From assembly GCF_963678635.1 (NCBI RefSeq), contig NC_087069.1, forward strand, positions 7,009,633 through 7,073,632: a stretch of DNA of 64,000 nt. Reading direction: 5' to 3'. The position numbers and the translations under genes are program-made. Shown here in pieces: positions 33,301-42,725 of the stretch (positions are counted from its first letter, which is position 1; each line of letters opens with the position of its first letter). Source of the stretch: Symsagittifera roscoffensis (Eukaryota; Xenacoelomorpha; Acoela; Convolutidae). Below the pieces are notes generated by a model that saw nothing but the letters and a program-made list of their open reading frames with translations, made no database searches and was not told the origin of the DNA.

Positions 33301-36300
33301 TTGATTGCGAAAACAAACATACGTATATTAGCGTTTGTTCGACTATTTATAGGAAAATTGACCAAGATAATCGAAACATAGCAAAATTTTGAGCAAAAAT
33401 GAATACCTCAACCCGGGTCTTAATTTCGACAATATAAAAGAAAAATTATTTTGTGTTGTGACTGGCCTTTTACTTTTTCAGTTGAGTGTCCGACACCGGG
33501 CGAACGGGAATTCGCGTCAAATTATAAAATTTGGGATTCCAAGTTGAAAAAATATTCAAAGTAATTACCCAAAATCGTTTCGTTTTTTGATTAATTACTT
33601 CAATTATTTCTCAAATAATTCTAATTTTATGACTTTTTTGCCCTACCTGTTTCTTTCCAATAAACTATTTAGGCAGGGGCGGATTTAGAGAAGGCGGGAA
33701 CACCCTCCATGCCGACCTAAAGGGTCCCCCTTTTGTACTATTTAGGACATCTGTTTTCGGCTGACGGACCCTAAATGTCTTTTAAGTGCTTTGGGAGAGC
33801 TCGGAAAATCCATTCCGCCGACCTCAAAAAACGGCTGACAAAATTATGGAGAATTTTTGAAAGTATCCCCCCCCCCAGAAAAATTTAGATCCACCCTTGT
33901 ATTTAAGACCAGTTTTTCCGTTCAGGAACATCTGAAAACTGATCTGTTGATGCGCTGGTGGTGTACCAGTCAATTTAATTTACTAAATTGTGATTTATGT
34001 TTTTTTAGATTTTTTTTTTGTACAAACTAAATTATACTGGCATGCGCCCAAAGTTAAAAAGATACAATTATATATTTTAAACACTGATGTTACTTATAGC
34101 CAACAACAAAGGAATATGTGTGTATAGTCATGGATGGGTCGCAAGATACAGCAGAACTTGTTGACCTGGTCGGCGTCATGGAAAACAGCGTGACAATCGC
34201 TGGTATCGTTGAAGGTGGAGAATCTTCACACAGCTACGGAATCGAACTCAACCTTACAGAATGTAAGTGAAACGGTTGTTTTACATATATAATTTTTGCT
34301 TTGATTCCCCAAAATGTTCCAAATTCCGCAAACTTTACTGCACAGCCCGCAAACTCGCCTTTTTTAAAGCCTTTTTAGTGTTTCAGTGGAATCCAAAAGA
34401 GTAAACTGGATCAAAAAACACTATCAATGCTAAGGGTTCCTTGACAAGTCTGTAATCAAGATTTTGCCGAATCCGCTTGCAACTCCTGTAATACACGGTT
34501 ACCGTTGGCCTCGTTATTTGGTATCCATGCTCACCTCATGATAATTTTCCAAGATGCTAGAGCTCTGCAAAAAAATTAATTTCCGTGGTTCGAATGTTTG
34601 GATTCTCTGCGGATCTAAAGCTTCAATTTCTCAGAAGTTTCAAGAAAAAAAGACATGATATTCATTTTTTTCAGGAAACTTTTCTGCCACCAACTACTAC
34701 TACTCCGATAATATAAAATTTTTGAAACATCCCTCGGAAGTTGCGTAAATACTTAAAAGGGAGTTTTATTAAAACCAAAATGACAAAAATGCGCTTCAAC
34801 AATTTTTGTACAGGTTACGATTCATTGCAGGGAATAAAAAGCGTTTTTTTTTTCTTCAAAACTGGAAACAAAATGATCAAAATGAGAAGCTTTTTTCATA
34901 ATCTGAAAACCTCAAATTAATTGCCTGTCGCAGCTATTTTGCAATCAATTTTCAAAAACGTTTACAGTAGCCATTGGGGTCAAACACAGTAACCCTTTTC
35001 AAGTCATTGCCTGCTCTGAAGCGGTGATATTACATTGACACTAAATATTGTGAATTATACTTGTTTTTGAAAAAAAAAACCACGTGTCTAGTAACGACCA
35101 AAAAACTAGCTAGGTGTTTGCTGAACGCAAGAAAACAAAAATTAAGAATAATGTTTTGTTTTTCATGCAAATTTTGAGCACTTGAACTGCATTATAGAAA
35201 CCGAACTCGGTATGATTTTGCAAGTAAATTTTTATTTGAACAAGGTTTGCGCAAGTATAGAGTTGGTTTTTAGACACTAAAAAAGGTATTTTTAGTGACA
35301 TTTTTTTTTAGCTTTTTGTTTGGAGTTCATGAGGACAAGTTCGTTTTTTTCTGAGTAAAAGAACGAACCTAACGAGGCGATTCTAAGATGCCTAGAGGAG
35401 GTGGGGTCTGTAGTTTTTCTGGTGGTTGCTCTTTGTCTTCCTTTAGGACGTCGTCCTTTGGGCCGCTTCTGGGGTTTTCTTCTTCGAGGGAGACAATATT
35501 TTTCCTCTGATAAACTCATAAAATATTTGCACATGGATCAGTGGGCAAACTTAAACCGAAATCAAAGTCGTGCCGGGAAGTAATTTTCCTTAGATTGGAT
35601 GGTACAGTTTCTGAAAATTGTGTCCACTAATTTGGTTTACCGTATGCTCTAGAAAAACTGTAATAATATAAATTTTTAGCGTGTCTTTTCTAAAAAAAAC
35701 TGCTTCCAAAGGTTTTTTCCCGAAGATCCCAGACGCAGTGGGATTTTTGAAGTTAGCATTGGTCTTTGCACTGGTTGTCTGAGTCTGATGTAGATGGCGA
35801 AATCCCGGGTTGACCATAACTTCTTATCATACAATTTCCATTTATGAGAAACTTCTTGTCATACAATTTCATACAATTCCATACGTACAGAAAATTGTAT
35901 GAAAATTCTATGATAAGCATTTTTCCATATATGAAAATTGTATGATAGGTGTTTTTCCATAAACCAAAAACTTTGATTTTTCTTTCCAAATATATTTTCT
36001 GAAAAATTTTCGGTTGTTTGCAAGCGAACACAAGTGACAAAGACCTTGGTTACTCAAAGCACCAAAGGTTGGACGGTCTTGCATTTACAATGCATAGAAA
36101 ACGACCTGAATTGCGCTGCCATTCACAATTGATCTAATAAAAGTAACAAACTTTTAATTTTTGGCAAATTTTTTTAATGATGATTATTTTAAATTTTTGA
36201 ATTTTCAAATTATCAGACATTGATCAAGGCATACATAAACACCCCATACAAAAGAAATAGGAATTTTCAGCGTTTTTGAAAAAAAAAAATTTAATTGAAA

Positions 36301-39300
36301 AGATAAAAGCCAATATTATCGTATCCAGGACTACGTTATGCACACAAAATTAAATTTTGCATGCAAAATTGTTTTTTTCGGAAAATGTTTGTTTGCGTAC
36401 GAAATTCGATTTGCGGTTGAAAAAAAATAAATTTAGGGCCACATTTTCAAAACTACTTGAAAAATTTTTTGTGTCGCCATTAAAAAAATGCCAGTCGTAC
36501 AATTTCCATATATGGGAATTGTGTGATAAGCAATTTTTTCAAAAAACGAAAACCTTGGGTTTTTTTACCACCAGACTGTTTTATTAGAATCAAAGAGCCA
36601 CACAAATAAGTATGAAATTGTATGAAAATTTTATGACAAGCATTTTTCCACACACTTGATGTATGGAAGTGTATGATAAGCATTTTCGGTGTATGCAGGT
36701 CAACCCGGGATGCCCCTTTTGTTTTTTTGCTCAAGATTTTCAAGATCGCCGTCTTCCAGATACTCGTGCAGTTCTTAAATGCGGATTCCTTTTTGAAAAA
36801 ATGGGCTTTTCTTGAAATAAATCACTATCATGAGAAATTAAATTAGCAGATTGGTTGAATTTTAGCAAATCGGGTCAAGTATAGATAGTGCCGGTCAACT
36901 TTAATTATTTTTAGCTGTTTATGAGTATCATCCCGTACCGAGAAAGTTCTTTATTTCTGAACTGAAATACATTGTATCTAATCTATATTCTGCTCAGAAA
37001 TTCTCTTTGAAATGTTTAAAAAAAGCATGGACTTTCTTTAAATACTTTATTTCTAATCCTAATTCTGATCAGGAATTAGCTAAATCTAGGCTATTTCTAG
37101 CTACAAAAAAGTCTCCCGCTGGGGCTCGAACCCCTGACCTTCTGATTTCTTAAAAATTTGCTCTATCAACATTGCTACAGCCCTTGATAGATATCCCTAG
37201 TTTTAGGAGAATAACAATGTTATAACAAGTGTAAGTTTGCATTGTATTCGCTGCTGCTATTGTGTATACTCGAAGCGTGTTTATCTCGTTGCGGTTGAGC
37301 AGTGAACTGATTTCGGGTTATTTCTTTCCGGAAACTGTTTGTTTCTGAACTAGAAAAGAAATAGATCACTTCTGCACGGAAAATACGAGAAAACTAGGCT
37401 AGATAATCTACATAGAATTTATATCTAGAAAAACAGCTTCCGTTGGGTACGGGATGTGAATTCAACCATGTTTCAGCCTACGACATAGTTGATGATATTG
37501 GCGCCAGGATTGACAATGAAACGAACACGTGTGTTGTCAGCTTCAAATTCCTAAGCACTGGTACCATCACAATGGGCCTTTATGTAGAGCTTTTGGTAAG
37601 CGATTCCATATTTTTGCCCATATAAAAAAATGACGAAAACTAAGAAAAAATAGCTTACTATGATGTTTTTCCTATTCCATCTCTGAAAAAATTCTACGCC
37701 TAAAAAATCGAAGATAAGCTCATCGGATGCGGGGATCAAAAAATTGCAGAACAAGAATTCAATCGCGGTAACCACTAAAAACCAAAAACAGAAAAAATGT
37801 TATTCTAGCGAGGGAAAAATGTCTAAACTAACACAAATGTAAGAAGAACTGCAGGGAGAGCAAAAAGGAAAATGGTTTGAGAGCAGAACAGTCCCAAGAG
37901 CAGAAATACAGAAAAATTTTCACTCTTATAAGCTAACCGGTACAACAAGTAGTAGAAATGTCACGATTACCAACTAAACAAATATTTTCTGAAAATTTTT
38001 GAATAATTGGTTCATAATTTGTTTGAAAGTTTCAATTGAAAACTAGACAAATTTAATCAATCATGGAATAATTTTTTTGTTTCGTTGGAAATAAAGAAAC
38101 TGGACACAACGAACAACATTGTATATTCAAACTCGTTTTTCTCAAATTGGATCAAGATTAGCCACAAACTGAGGAGACCAAAAACTGCTCGGAAATTCGT
38201 CAGAATTTTTTGGTGCAATTTTTTTTCGAGGTTCTCAATCAAAACTATAGCACAAAATTGGGTCAATTTGGAATTTTTTAATTATTCAAGAATCGCTTTG
38301 AAACTACCGAGTTTTTTAATGAAAACATTACACCAAAAGAAGATTCTTACCCAGCCTAACAAAGTGCGAAAGTTCAAAAGTTCCAAAAAAGTCAAATTTC
38401 CAAAACTTTGCGTAAAACGTTTAAAATTTGTTTATTAGGCAAAGATTTTGATTTTAGTATGGTAAAAAAAAGTGAAATTTTTGGCACCAAAAAATAATAT
38501 TGTTTTATTTTTGAGAGTTTCACTTTCCTAAAAGGTTGTTGCGATTTGTAAGAGACTTCTTTTGACATAATTTTTCATCAATCAGCTGAGTATTTTAAAA
38601 ATTCTTCTTGTTTATTCCAAAAAACCCAATTGACCCAATTTTGTTCTCTTCACTTTTTGTCTAATCCTAGACAAATTTGAAAAAAAACTTGTTTGGAGTT
38701 TCGAAATTTATTTGTTTCGATCGGATAATTTAAATCTGCATTGATGCACCGTATTAAAAATTTCCATGAATGTTTTTTTATGGACTAGCTAGTGTAAATC
38801 ATTTTTTATCTAGTGTTCTGCTTTTGGACATTTTCTGCTCTTAGAATTTTCTGCTCGTTGACACGTCATGAAGAAAACCGCACTTTGTTTCCTCTTTTTT
38901 TTTCCTCTTTTTTTTTTTCAATTTTTCAGCAGTTTTTCTTTGATTAACTTCTGTGTTTGTTAATTTCTGTGTTTTCAACTTTTCGCTTCAACATACTTTC
39001 TTGATTGCCTGAATTCACAAATGAATCACTTTTGAACAGTAAAAGAAGCAGTTCATTAATATCCGCTGATTTAGGCCAAAAATTTGTCCGAAACTTGGTA
39101 TACGCTTCTGCTTGAGGCTTTTAAAATTTATGTTAGGTTAGATAGCCAAAAATAGGTGCATATTAAATTAGTATCTGATTAGTAGCAAACTGTTAAATCC
39201 ATCCCTGGCAGTACATAGAACACCAGTTGTGTTAGAATTGATCCATTGAGTTGAGTTGAGTTAAGTTGCGTATGTGTGGTGTTATAGGGGGGGCCAGAGG

Positions 39301-40893
39301 CAGAAGATAAACACAACCTCACTGTGGATGATGTTCTTGAAGGGGGAGCAGCAGCTTGCATTACGGATGAAGGTGCAGGGACGACAACGTGTGAGTGGGA
39401 ACTGGAAGGATTTACTCAAACCAGTTACGACTTCGAGCTCACCCCTGTTGTGGCAAGCATCAGAACTAATACATATGAGATATCCATCGGCTCCGCAGGC
39501 AAGTAAACCTATAGAGCTCATTCCAGTACACCTGTCTTAATTTGACCATTACTCAACATTCGGGACAAATTGAAACATTCGGGACAAATTGAATCAGTCT
39601 CTGTTTAAACATGCGATTGCTGAGTTTTTACTTGATTTATGTTTTGGTATTTAGATGAAGTTTCTCTGCGTTTGAGTGTGTTTTGTCCTTTAAACTGGCA
39701 TTTTTTGTTCAACACACCTGCTCCTTATATAGAAAATCTTGTGCTTTTGTTATTCAGAGTCTCGTTAAAAAGGTTACGCATTACAGGTACATACTACATA
39801 AATTGAATCAGCCTCTGTTTAAACATGCGAATGCTGAATTTTTACTTGATTTAAGTTTTGGTATTTAAAAGAACTTTTTCTGCGTTTGAGTGTGTTTTGT
39901 CCTCTATACTGGCATTTTTTGTTCAACACACCTGCTCCTTATATAGAAAATCTTGTGCTTTTGTTATTCAGAGTCTCGTTAAAAAGGTTACGCATTACAG
40001 GTACATACTACATAAATTGAATCAGCCTCTGTTTAAACATGCGAATGCTGAATTTTTACTTGATTTAAGTTTTGGTATTTAAAAGAACTTTTTCTGCGTT
40101 TGAGTGTGTTTTGTCCTCTATACTGGCATTTTTTGTTCAACACACCTGCTCCTTATATAGAAAATCTTGTGCTTTTGTTATTCAGAGTCTCGTTAAAAAG
40201 GTTACGCCTTACAGGTACATACATTGAATCAGTCTCTGTTTAAACATGCGAATGCTGAATTTTTACTTGATTTAAGTTTTGGTATTTAAAAGAACTTTTT
40301 CTGCGTTTGAGTGTGTTTTGTCCTTTAAACTGGCATTTTTTGTTCAACACACCTGCTCCTTATATAGAAAATCTTGTGCTTTTGTTGTTCAGAGTCTTGT
40401 GAAACCCTTACTTCATATATGTAATAGAAGTAACAGCCTTATATATTTATTAAGAGCTGAGAAAGTTCATTTAATTACCAGAAGGCAACTGTCTGATTAA
40501 CTAGATAAATGCAGGAAGTCATCAGACATCAATATATATGCTATTTGATTTTTTCGCATTTGGTTGCGCTCTCCACTTTAAGCATGGTTTTTGTTTTCAG
40601 GTTTTCTTACGCAAAAATAACGGCGACACAAAACTGCCACCAATAAATTATTGCAACCAGTAAATTATGATGACCCATTAATTATGACGACTAATGACTT
40701 ATGAAGTGTGGCGACTAATAACGGCGCATTATGCCCTTCATTTCACTAAAAGTTTGCCCGCCGTCCAAAAATGTATCCGACTAATTTAATATGCTTTGTT
40801 GTGGTTTCAGATGCCGGTGCTATCCAGGCTGCAAGCTTCAAGGCACTCATTCTAGCTGTTCCCATAACCCAAGTTCTTATCTCCCTCATGTAG
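27345..40893 (+). CDS. Secreted, probably GPI-anchored modular glycoprotein (gene model)
   Basis: Exons 27345-27387, 28382-28726, 29074-29148, 29212-29361, 29460-29620, 34100-34262, 37437-37595, 39288-39498 and 40811-40893 join with matching phases except at 34262/37437 (phase 1 to 0), where at least one exon is missing. The about 460 residues comprise a signal peptide (IKIINVLVASLILVVV), three diverged modules and a C-terminal SAG-DAGA then hydrophobic LILAVPITQVLISLM tail, the layout of a GPI-anchor signal. Each module has an A half (F-x-Y-x-V-D-D..C.(V/L).F-like) and a B half (SVTI...SHxYxF/IEL-like): exons 2/3/4, 5/6 and 7/8. Sequons NVS, NVT, NET, NLT, NET and NLT suggest heavy N-glycosylation. 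I do not recognise the family; beta-sandwich modules on a cell-surface protein is my inference. Confidence 0.7.
28382..28726 (+). CDS. GPI-type protein exon 2: module 1, A half
   Basis: Good acceptor (TTTTTTCAG) and perfect donor (G/GTAAGT), phase 1 at both ends. Encodes 115 residues: end of the signal peptide, a Pro/Ser/Thr-rich linker, then AVNVSFTYSETGG ... NVTC ... ECKLTY ... FQIHVVFVENL and DSSGPVVIDRNFNFCSG. The block C-x-L-T-Y.....F-x-I-H-V-V-F parallels those in exons 5 and 7. Sequons NVS and NVT; three cysteines. Confidence 0.85.
29074..29148 (+). CDS. GPI-type protein exon 3: module 1, B half, first part
   Basis: Acceptor TTGTTTAG, phase 1 in. Encodes PANPTEVVLGDGDGD then AAEASVTIT. 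The frame meets TAA at 29160 unless a 63-nt intron (29149-29211) is removed. Removing it joins SVTIT to VTNETSHADTY, which lines up with SVTIAGIVEGGESSHSY of exon 6. This is the best argument for the intron. Confidence 0.65.
29212..29361 (+). CDS. GPI-type protein exon 4: module 1, B half, second part
   Basis: After the 63-nt intron the frame reads TNETSHADTYTFDAPQGG, HIYYVDAYGYDEC and a basic tail, ending in phase 1 at C/GTAAGT. The basic tail (PGSRRRSTRLWMSR) is unlike the rest of the protein and could point to a small frameshift or a different internal splice. It joins in phase to exon 5. Confidence 0.65.
29460..29620 (+). CDS. GPI-type protein exon 5: module 2, A half
   Basis: Acceptor TGTGTGTGTAG, donor GAT/GTAAGA; phase 1 in, phase 0 out. 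Encodes YTPDSFPNHFKMSYSVDDGS, then MCFLKFD and ALSVKFQLKQG. NHFKMSYSVDDG..C.LKF aligns with NHVSAYDIVDD...C.VSFKF in exon 7, showing tandem module duplication. Confidence 0.8.
29846..29900. repeat. (GGA)n trinucleotide repeat
   Basis: About 18 units of GAG/GGA with one interruption, in the intron after exon 5. Confidence 0.95.
30663..31010 (+). pseudogene. Gypsy Gag fragment
   Basis: A 115-codon frame with FWGTISDLARTCE, EWIRDVFKFKMRNCDLQRRL and TVNPVVALNQADID. The W-IRD-F-x-M-x-x-x-DLQR-L-E-T pattern is typical of Ty3/Gypsy Gag proteins (K02A2.6-like). There is no zinc knuckle in this frame, so it is a fragment. Confidence 0.7.
32300..32562 (+). pseudogene. Gypsy integrase N-terminal fragment
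   Basis: Reads LFKDNKLIKPAALRPTFM, then LHKIHPEQFSMKALAEKNW and QCIKAGENLK. This is the linker plus HHCC zinc-binding region of Ty3/Gypsy integrase (H-x3-H, about 30 residues, C-x2-C). The first Cys of the pair is replaced (FAQC for CxxC), and the DDE core was not seen in frame. Confidence 0.7.
33482..33560 (+). CDS. Candidate extra exon resembling the A-half start
   Basis: Between a good acceptor (TTTTACTTTTTCAG) and a fair donor (AAA/GTAATT). In phase 1 it reads ECPTPGEREFASNYKIWDSK and a basic end, with the F-x-x-x-Y-x-I-x-D pattern of exons 5 and 7. Its phases (1 in, 2 out) do not fit between exons 5 (ends phase 0) and 6 (starts phase 0). It may be an alternative exon, a fossil module, or part of another transcript. 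Confidence 0.35.
33674..33899. mobile_element. MITE with CAGGGGCGGAT ends, copy 2
   Basis: Starts CAGGGGCGGATTTAGAG and ends with the near-complement AGATCCACCCTTG; a poly-C run (33866-33876) lies inside the right end, as in the 7255 copy. Flanked by TATTTAGG and TATTTAAG, a 7/8 match that looks like an 8-bp target duplication, the size made by hAT transposases. Confidence 0.75.
34100..34262 (+). CDS. GPI-type protein exon 6: module 2, B half
   Basis: Acceptor TTACTTATAG, donor AAT/GTAAGT; phase 0 in, phase 1 out. Encodes PTTKEYVCIVMDGSQDTAEL, then VMENSVTIAGIVEGG and SHSYGIELNLTE. It is the undivided counterpart of exons 3 and 4. Sequon NLT. Confidence 0.75.
34263..35803. other. Intronic DNA, no exon recognised
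   Basis: At least one exon (phase 1 in, phase 0 out) is expected between 34263 and 37436, perhaps matching the exon 4 tail, but I could not find a convincing one. Confidence 0.4.
35804..36709. mobile_element. MITE with CCCGGGTTGACC ends, copy 2
   Basis: Starts CCCGGGTTGACC then CTTATCATACAATTTCC, and ends TATGATAAGCATTTTC then GGTCAACCCGGG. The interior is built of repeated GAAAATTGTATGA(TA/CA)AGC phrases in both directions. No transposase. It is longer than the 15755 copy (about 906 against 720 bp). Confidence 0.78.
37111..37183 (-). repeat. tRNA-like relic (pseudo-tRNA or SINE head)
   Basis: On the minus strand, a 73-nt stretch with TAGCAATGTTGATAGAGCA (D-arm/box A-like) and GGGGTTCGAGCCCC (perfect T-arm/box B). 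The acceptor ends do not pair and no clean anticodon stem forms, so a working tRNA is unlikely. It lies in an intron of the GPI-type gene. Confidence 0.55.
37437..37595 (+). CDS. GPI-type protein exon 7: module 3, A half
   Basis: Encodes LPLGTGCEFNHVSAYDIVDD, then DNETNTCVVSFKF and TITMGLYVELL, ending in phase 0 at TTG/GTAAGC. The acceptor (TAGAAAAACAG) has no pyrimidine tract, so the start is less certain; it gives phase 0 whereas exon 6 ends in phase 1. Sequon NET; two cysteines. Confidence 0.7.
37596..39287. other. Intron between exons 7 and 8, nothing else seen
   Basis: AT-rich; the 117-codon frame at 38085-38438 (+) has no recognisable features. Confidence 0.5.
39288..39498 (+). CDS. 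GPI-type protein exon 8: module 3, B half, GC donor
   Basis: Acceptor GGTGTTATAG, phase 0 in, matching exon 7. Encodes PEAEDKHNLTVDDVLEGG, ACITDEGAGTTTCEWELEGF, TQTSYDFELTPVV and YEISIGSAG. The donor is CAG/GCAAGT, a well-formed GC-AG site; read-through would add one Lys and stop. Phase 1 out joins correctly to exon 9. Sequon NLT; two cysteines. Confidence 0.8.
39591..40400. repeat. 214-bp tandem minisatellite, about 3.8 copies
   Basis: GAATCAGYCTCTGTTTAAAC starts copies at 39591, 39805, 40019 and 40226 (periods 214, 214 and 207). The second and third copies are almost identical. Preceded by a 19-bp direct duplication (CATTCGGGACAAATTGAA at about 39557 and 39576). It lies in the GC-AG intron. 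Short frames inside are repeat by-products. Confidence 0.93.
40430..40735. repeat. Dispersed repeat module with CGACxAATAA array, copy 1
   Basis: A block with TATTAAGAGCTGAGAAAGTT, CTGTCTGATTAACTAGATAAA and ATGCTATTTGATTTTT is followed by about five imperfect 20-bp units of the CGAC(C/T)AATAA type (40616-40735). Related to 42000-42365 and 42528-42725. It lies at the 3' end of the last intron of the GPI-type gene. Confidence 0.7.
40811..40893 (+). CDS. GPI-type protein exon 9: C-terminal hydrophobic tail
   Basis: Acceptor GTGGTTTCAG, phase 1 in; encodes AGAIQAASFKALILAVPI then TQVLISLM and stops. Small residues at the exon junction (SAG-DAGA) followed by a hydrophilic spacer and a terminal hydrophobic run fit a GPI-anchor attachment signal. 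A plain transmembrane tail with no cytoplasmic residues is the alternative reading. Confidence 0.8.
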
Positions 40894-41561
40894 AAACTTC
40901 CTTAAATCAACTTCTTTATGAATAAGCGATACAGAATTAAGTTACGCTCAGTTTCTGCGGTTTGAACACAGAACACTTGTGAAAATTTTCATCTTTTTAA
41001 ACAAACTTTCAAGTCTTTTCTTATTTTGAGGCGTATATAGAATCATAAGTTTTTTAAAGATCGCTGCATCATGGCAAAAATATATGGTCCGTAAAGTTTT
41101 AACAGAAAACCCGTTATTGATAGTTTTACTCGTACCTGTTTCGTGAACTAGCCAATTTTTTTTTCAATTTTCTCGGAGTCAACTTATTTAGATTAAAGAA
41201 GTTGATTTTCGTTTCTACTCCCGGAAACTTTTATGTAAATAGCTGTGTTAACCAATTTGTATTATTTGAAGTTCACGCCGTAAATAATAGATTTTTGGAT
41301 TGTTGAGTTGTACAAATCACCAACTTCAACGAAAATAATGCTAAAAATGCCAAGTATATTGAGCTATTCAAGTTATCGAGAAAAGTGTTCACTTTCATGA
41401 AAGCTTAGTGGTGACCTTTTAAAAAAAGAATTTGCCCTAGAAAACTTGCAAAATTATTTGATTCAATTTTAATTCTCATTCATTCCATTGGTTTGCATCT
41501 AGTTATTGCAAATGATTAAAAATATTGAGCTATGAAAAAAAAACTTCATTGTTTTTCAAGA

Positions 41562-41649
41562 CAAAGGTTGTCCCTCAAAAAATTTTTCTTATATCATTTT
41601 TCAGTTTCACCAAAACATATTTTACAGTTAATATCAGGGACAACCTTTG
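41562..41649. repeat. Inverted repeat CAAAGGTTGTCCCT
   Basis: Perfect 14-bp arms at 41562-41575 and 41636-41649, 60 bp apart. Could be a small foldback or the ends of a tiny MITE. Confidence 0.75.
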
Positions 41650-41999
41650 CTATGATTTTATATTCAAAATTTGAACTAACTGGCCGTCGAGAATCCAATT
41701 CTTTTCTCCGGTAACAAAGTATTTCTTTTATGTGACATGTTCAACGGAAGTATGACGGGCTGGCAGCCCTGACAAATACCGTGGCTGTTTCATGGAAATT
41801 GCTTTATCTTATTTGATAGATAAAATATATTTTACTAGTACGAAGCTGTGAATCTCTCAACTGTTATGCAGTCCGAACTTGACAAACTTTCGGAGACTGG
41901 ATTTGGAAATAGCAGAGGTACACACATTGTACAATTTTTCAATGCTGTAAAAATTGTTGAAAAATTAATTCTTCCAGAATTTGATTCACTGTTTTTAAG

Positions 42000-42365
42000 T
42001 GAGCTGAGGCCCTGAAGTCCCTAGATATAATAAAAAGCTAAGAAAGTTCAATTAAAAACAACAGACCGTTGTAGTGACGTCTGAATAAGAATATATATGC
42101 AGTAAATCATCAAACATCACTACATTTGCTACTTGATACTTAAACGAACGAGCTTTCATAGCTTTGGATTCCGCCCTCCCGTTTAAACAAGTTATATTTT
42201 TTTTGTTCATGAGAGATCTGCAGAATTATTTAGGCTTTTTCTATGCACAAATAATCGCGACTAATAACTGCGACCAATAAATCAAGACAAACGGTGAATA
42301 ATGGCGACCAATTAAATGTGACGACCAATGGCGTAAGCAGTGTGGCGACCAATAAATGCACAATT
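42000..42365. repeat. Dispersed repeat module with CGACCAATAAAT array, copy 2
   Basis: Same order as copy 1: GTGAGCTGAGGCCCTGAAG, AGAAAGTTCAATTAAAAAC, TAGTGACGTCTGA, ATATATGCAGTAAATCAT, CATCACTACATTTGCTA, then about six imperfect CGACCAATAAAT units at 42246-42365. The perfect hairpin follows at once. Confidence 0.75.
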
Positions 42366-42432
42366 TGAATGATGGGCAATTTTTTGGTGAATTATAGGGC
42401 ATAATTCACCAAAAAATTGCCCATCATTCAAA
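42364..42432. repeat. Perfect 32-bp palindromic hairpin, 5-nt loop
   Basis: Left arm 42364-42395 (TTTGAATGATGGGCAATTTT..) and right arm 42401-42432 are exact complements around the loop AGGGC. It directly joins the CGACCAATAAAT array. No gene lies beside it. Confidence 0.97.
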
Positions 42433-42527
42433 AAGTTTCGACATCGTACACTTTTTTCCAAGGTGTAAAAGTTTTTGAAATTTTTGTCTTCCAGATATTT
42501 ATTTGTTAGTTTTCATCAGTGAAGTGA

Positions 42528-42725
42528 GGCACTGAAGGCTCTAGATATGTTAAAAGGCTAATAAAGTTGAATTAAAAACGAAAGACAATTATAGTGACGT
42601 CTGATTAACTACATATATGCAGTAAATCATAAGACATCACTACATGTGCTATTTGACTTTTAAATGAACTTTCTTCGCCTTTGATTCCGCCCTCACGTTT
42701 AAGCATGCTTTTATGTTCTTTTTTA
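42528..42725. repeat. Dispersed repeat module, copy 3 (no array)
   Basis: Carries GTGAAGTGAGGCACTGAAGG, CTAATAAAGTTGAATT, TAGTGACGTCTGATTAACTA, ATATATGCAGTAAATCAT and CATCACTACATGTGCTATTT, nearly the same as copy 2 at most blocks, but lacks the array. Confidence 0.75.

Noticed and set aside
37111-37183. Functional tRNA gene
   Set aside because: Acceptor and anticodon stems do not pair.
36929-37456. CATCCCGTACC at 36929-36939 and its complement at 37446-37456 as element ends
   Set aside because: Only 11 bp, no target duplication, and the right copy is inside coding exon 7; chance cannot be excluded.
38085-38438. 117-codon frame on the plus strand
   Set aside because: Lys/Phe-rich, AT-driven composition within an intron; no motif.
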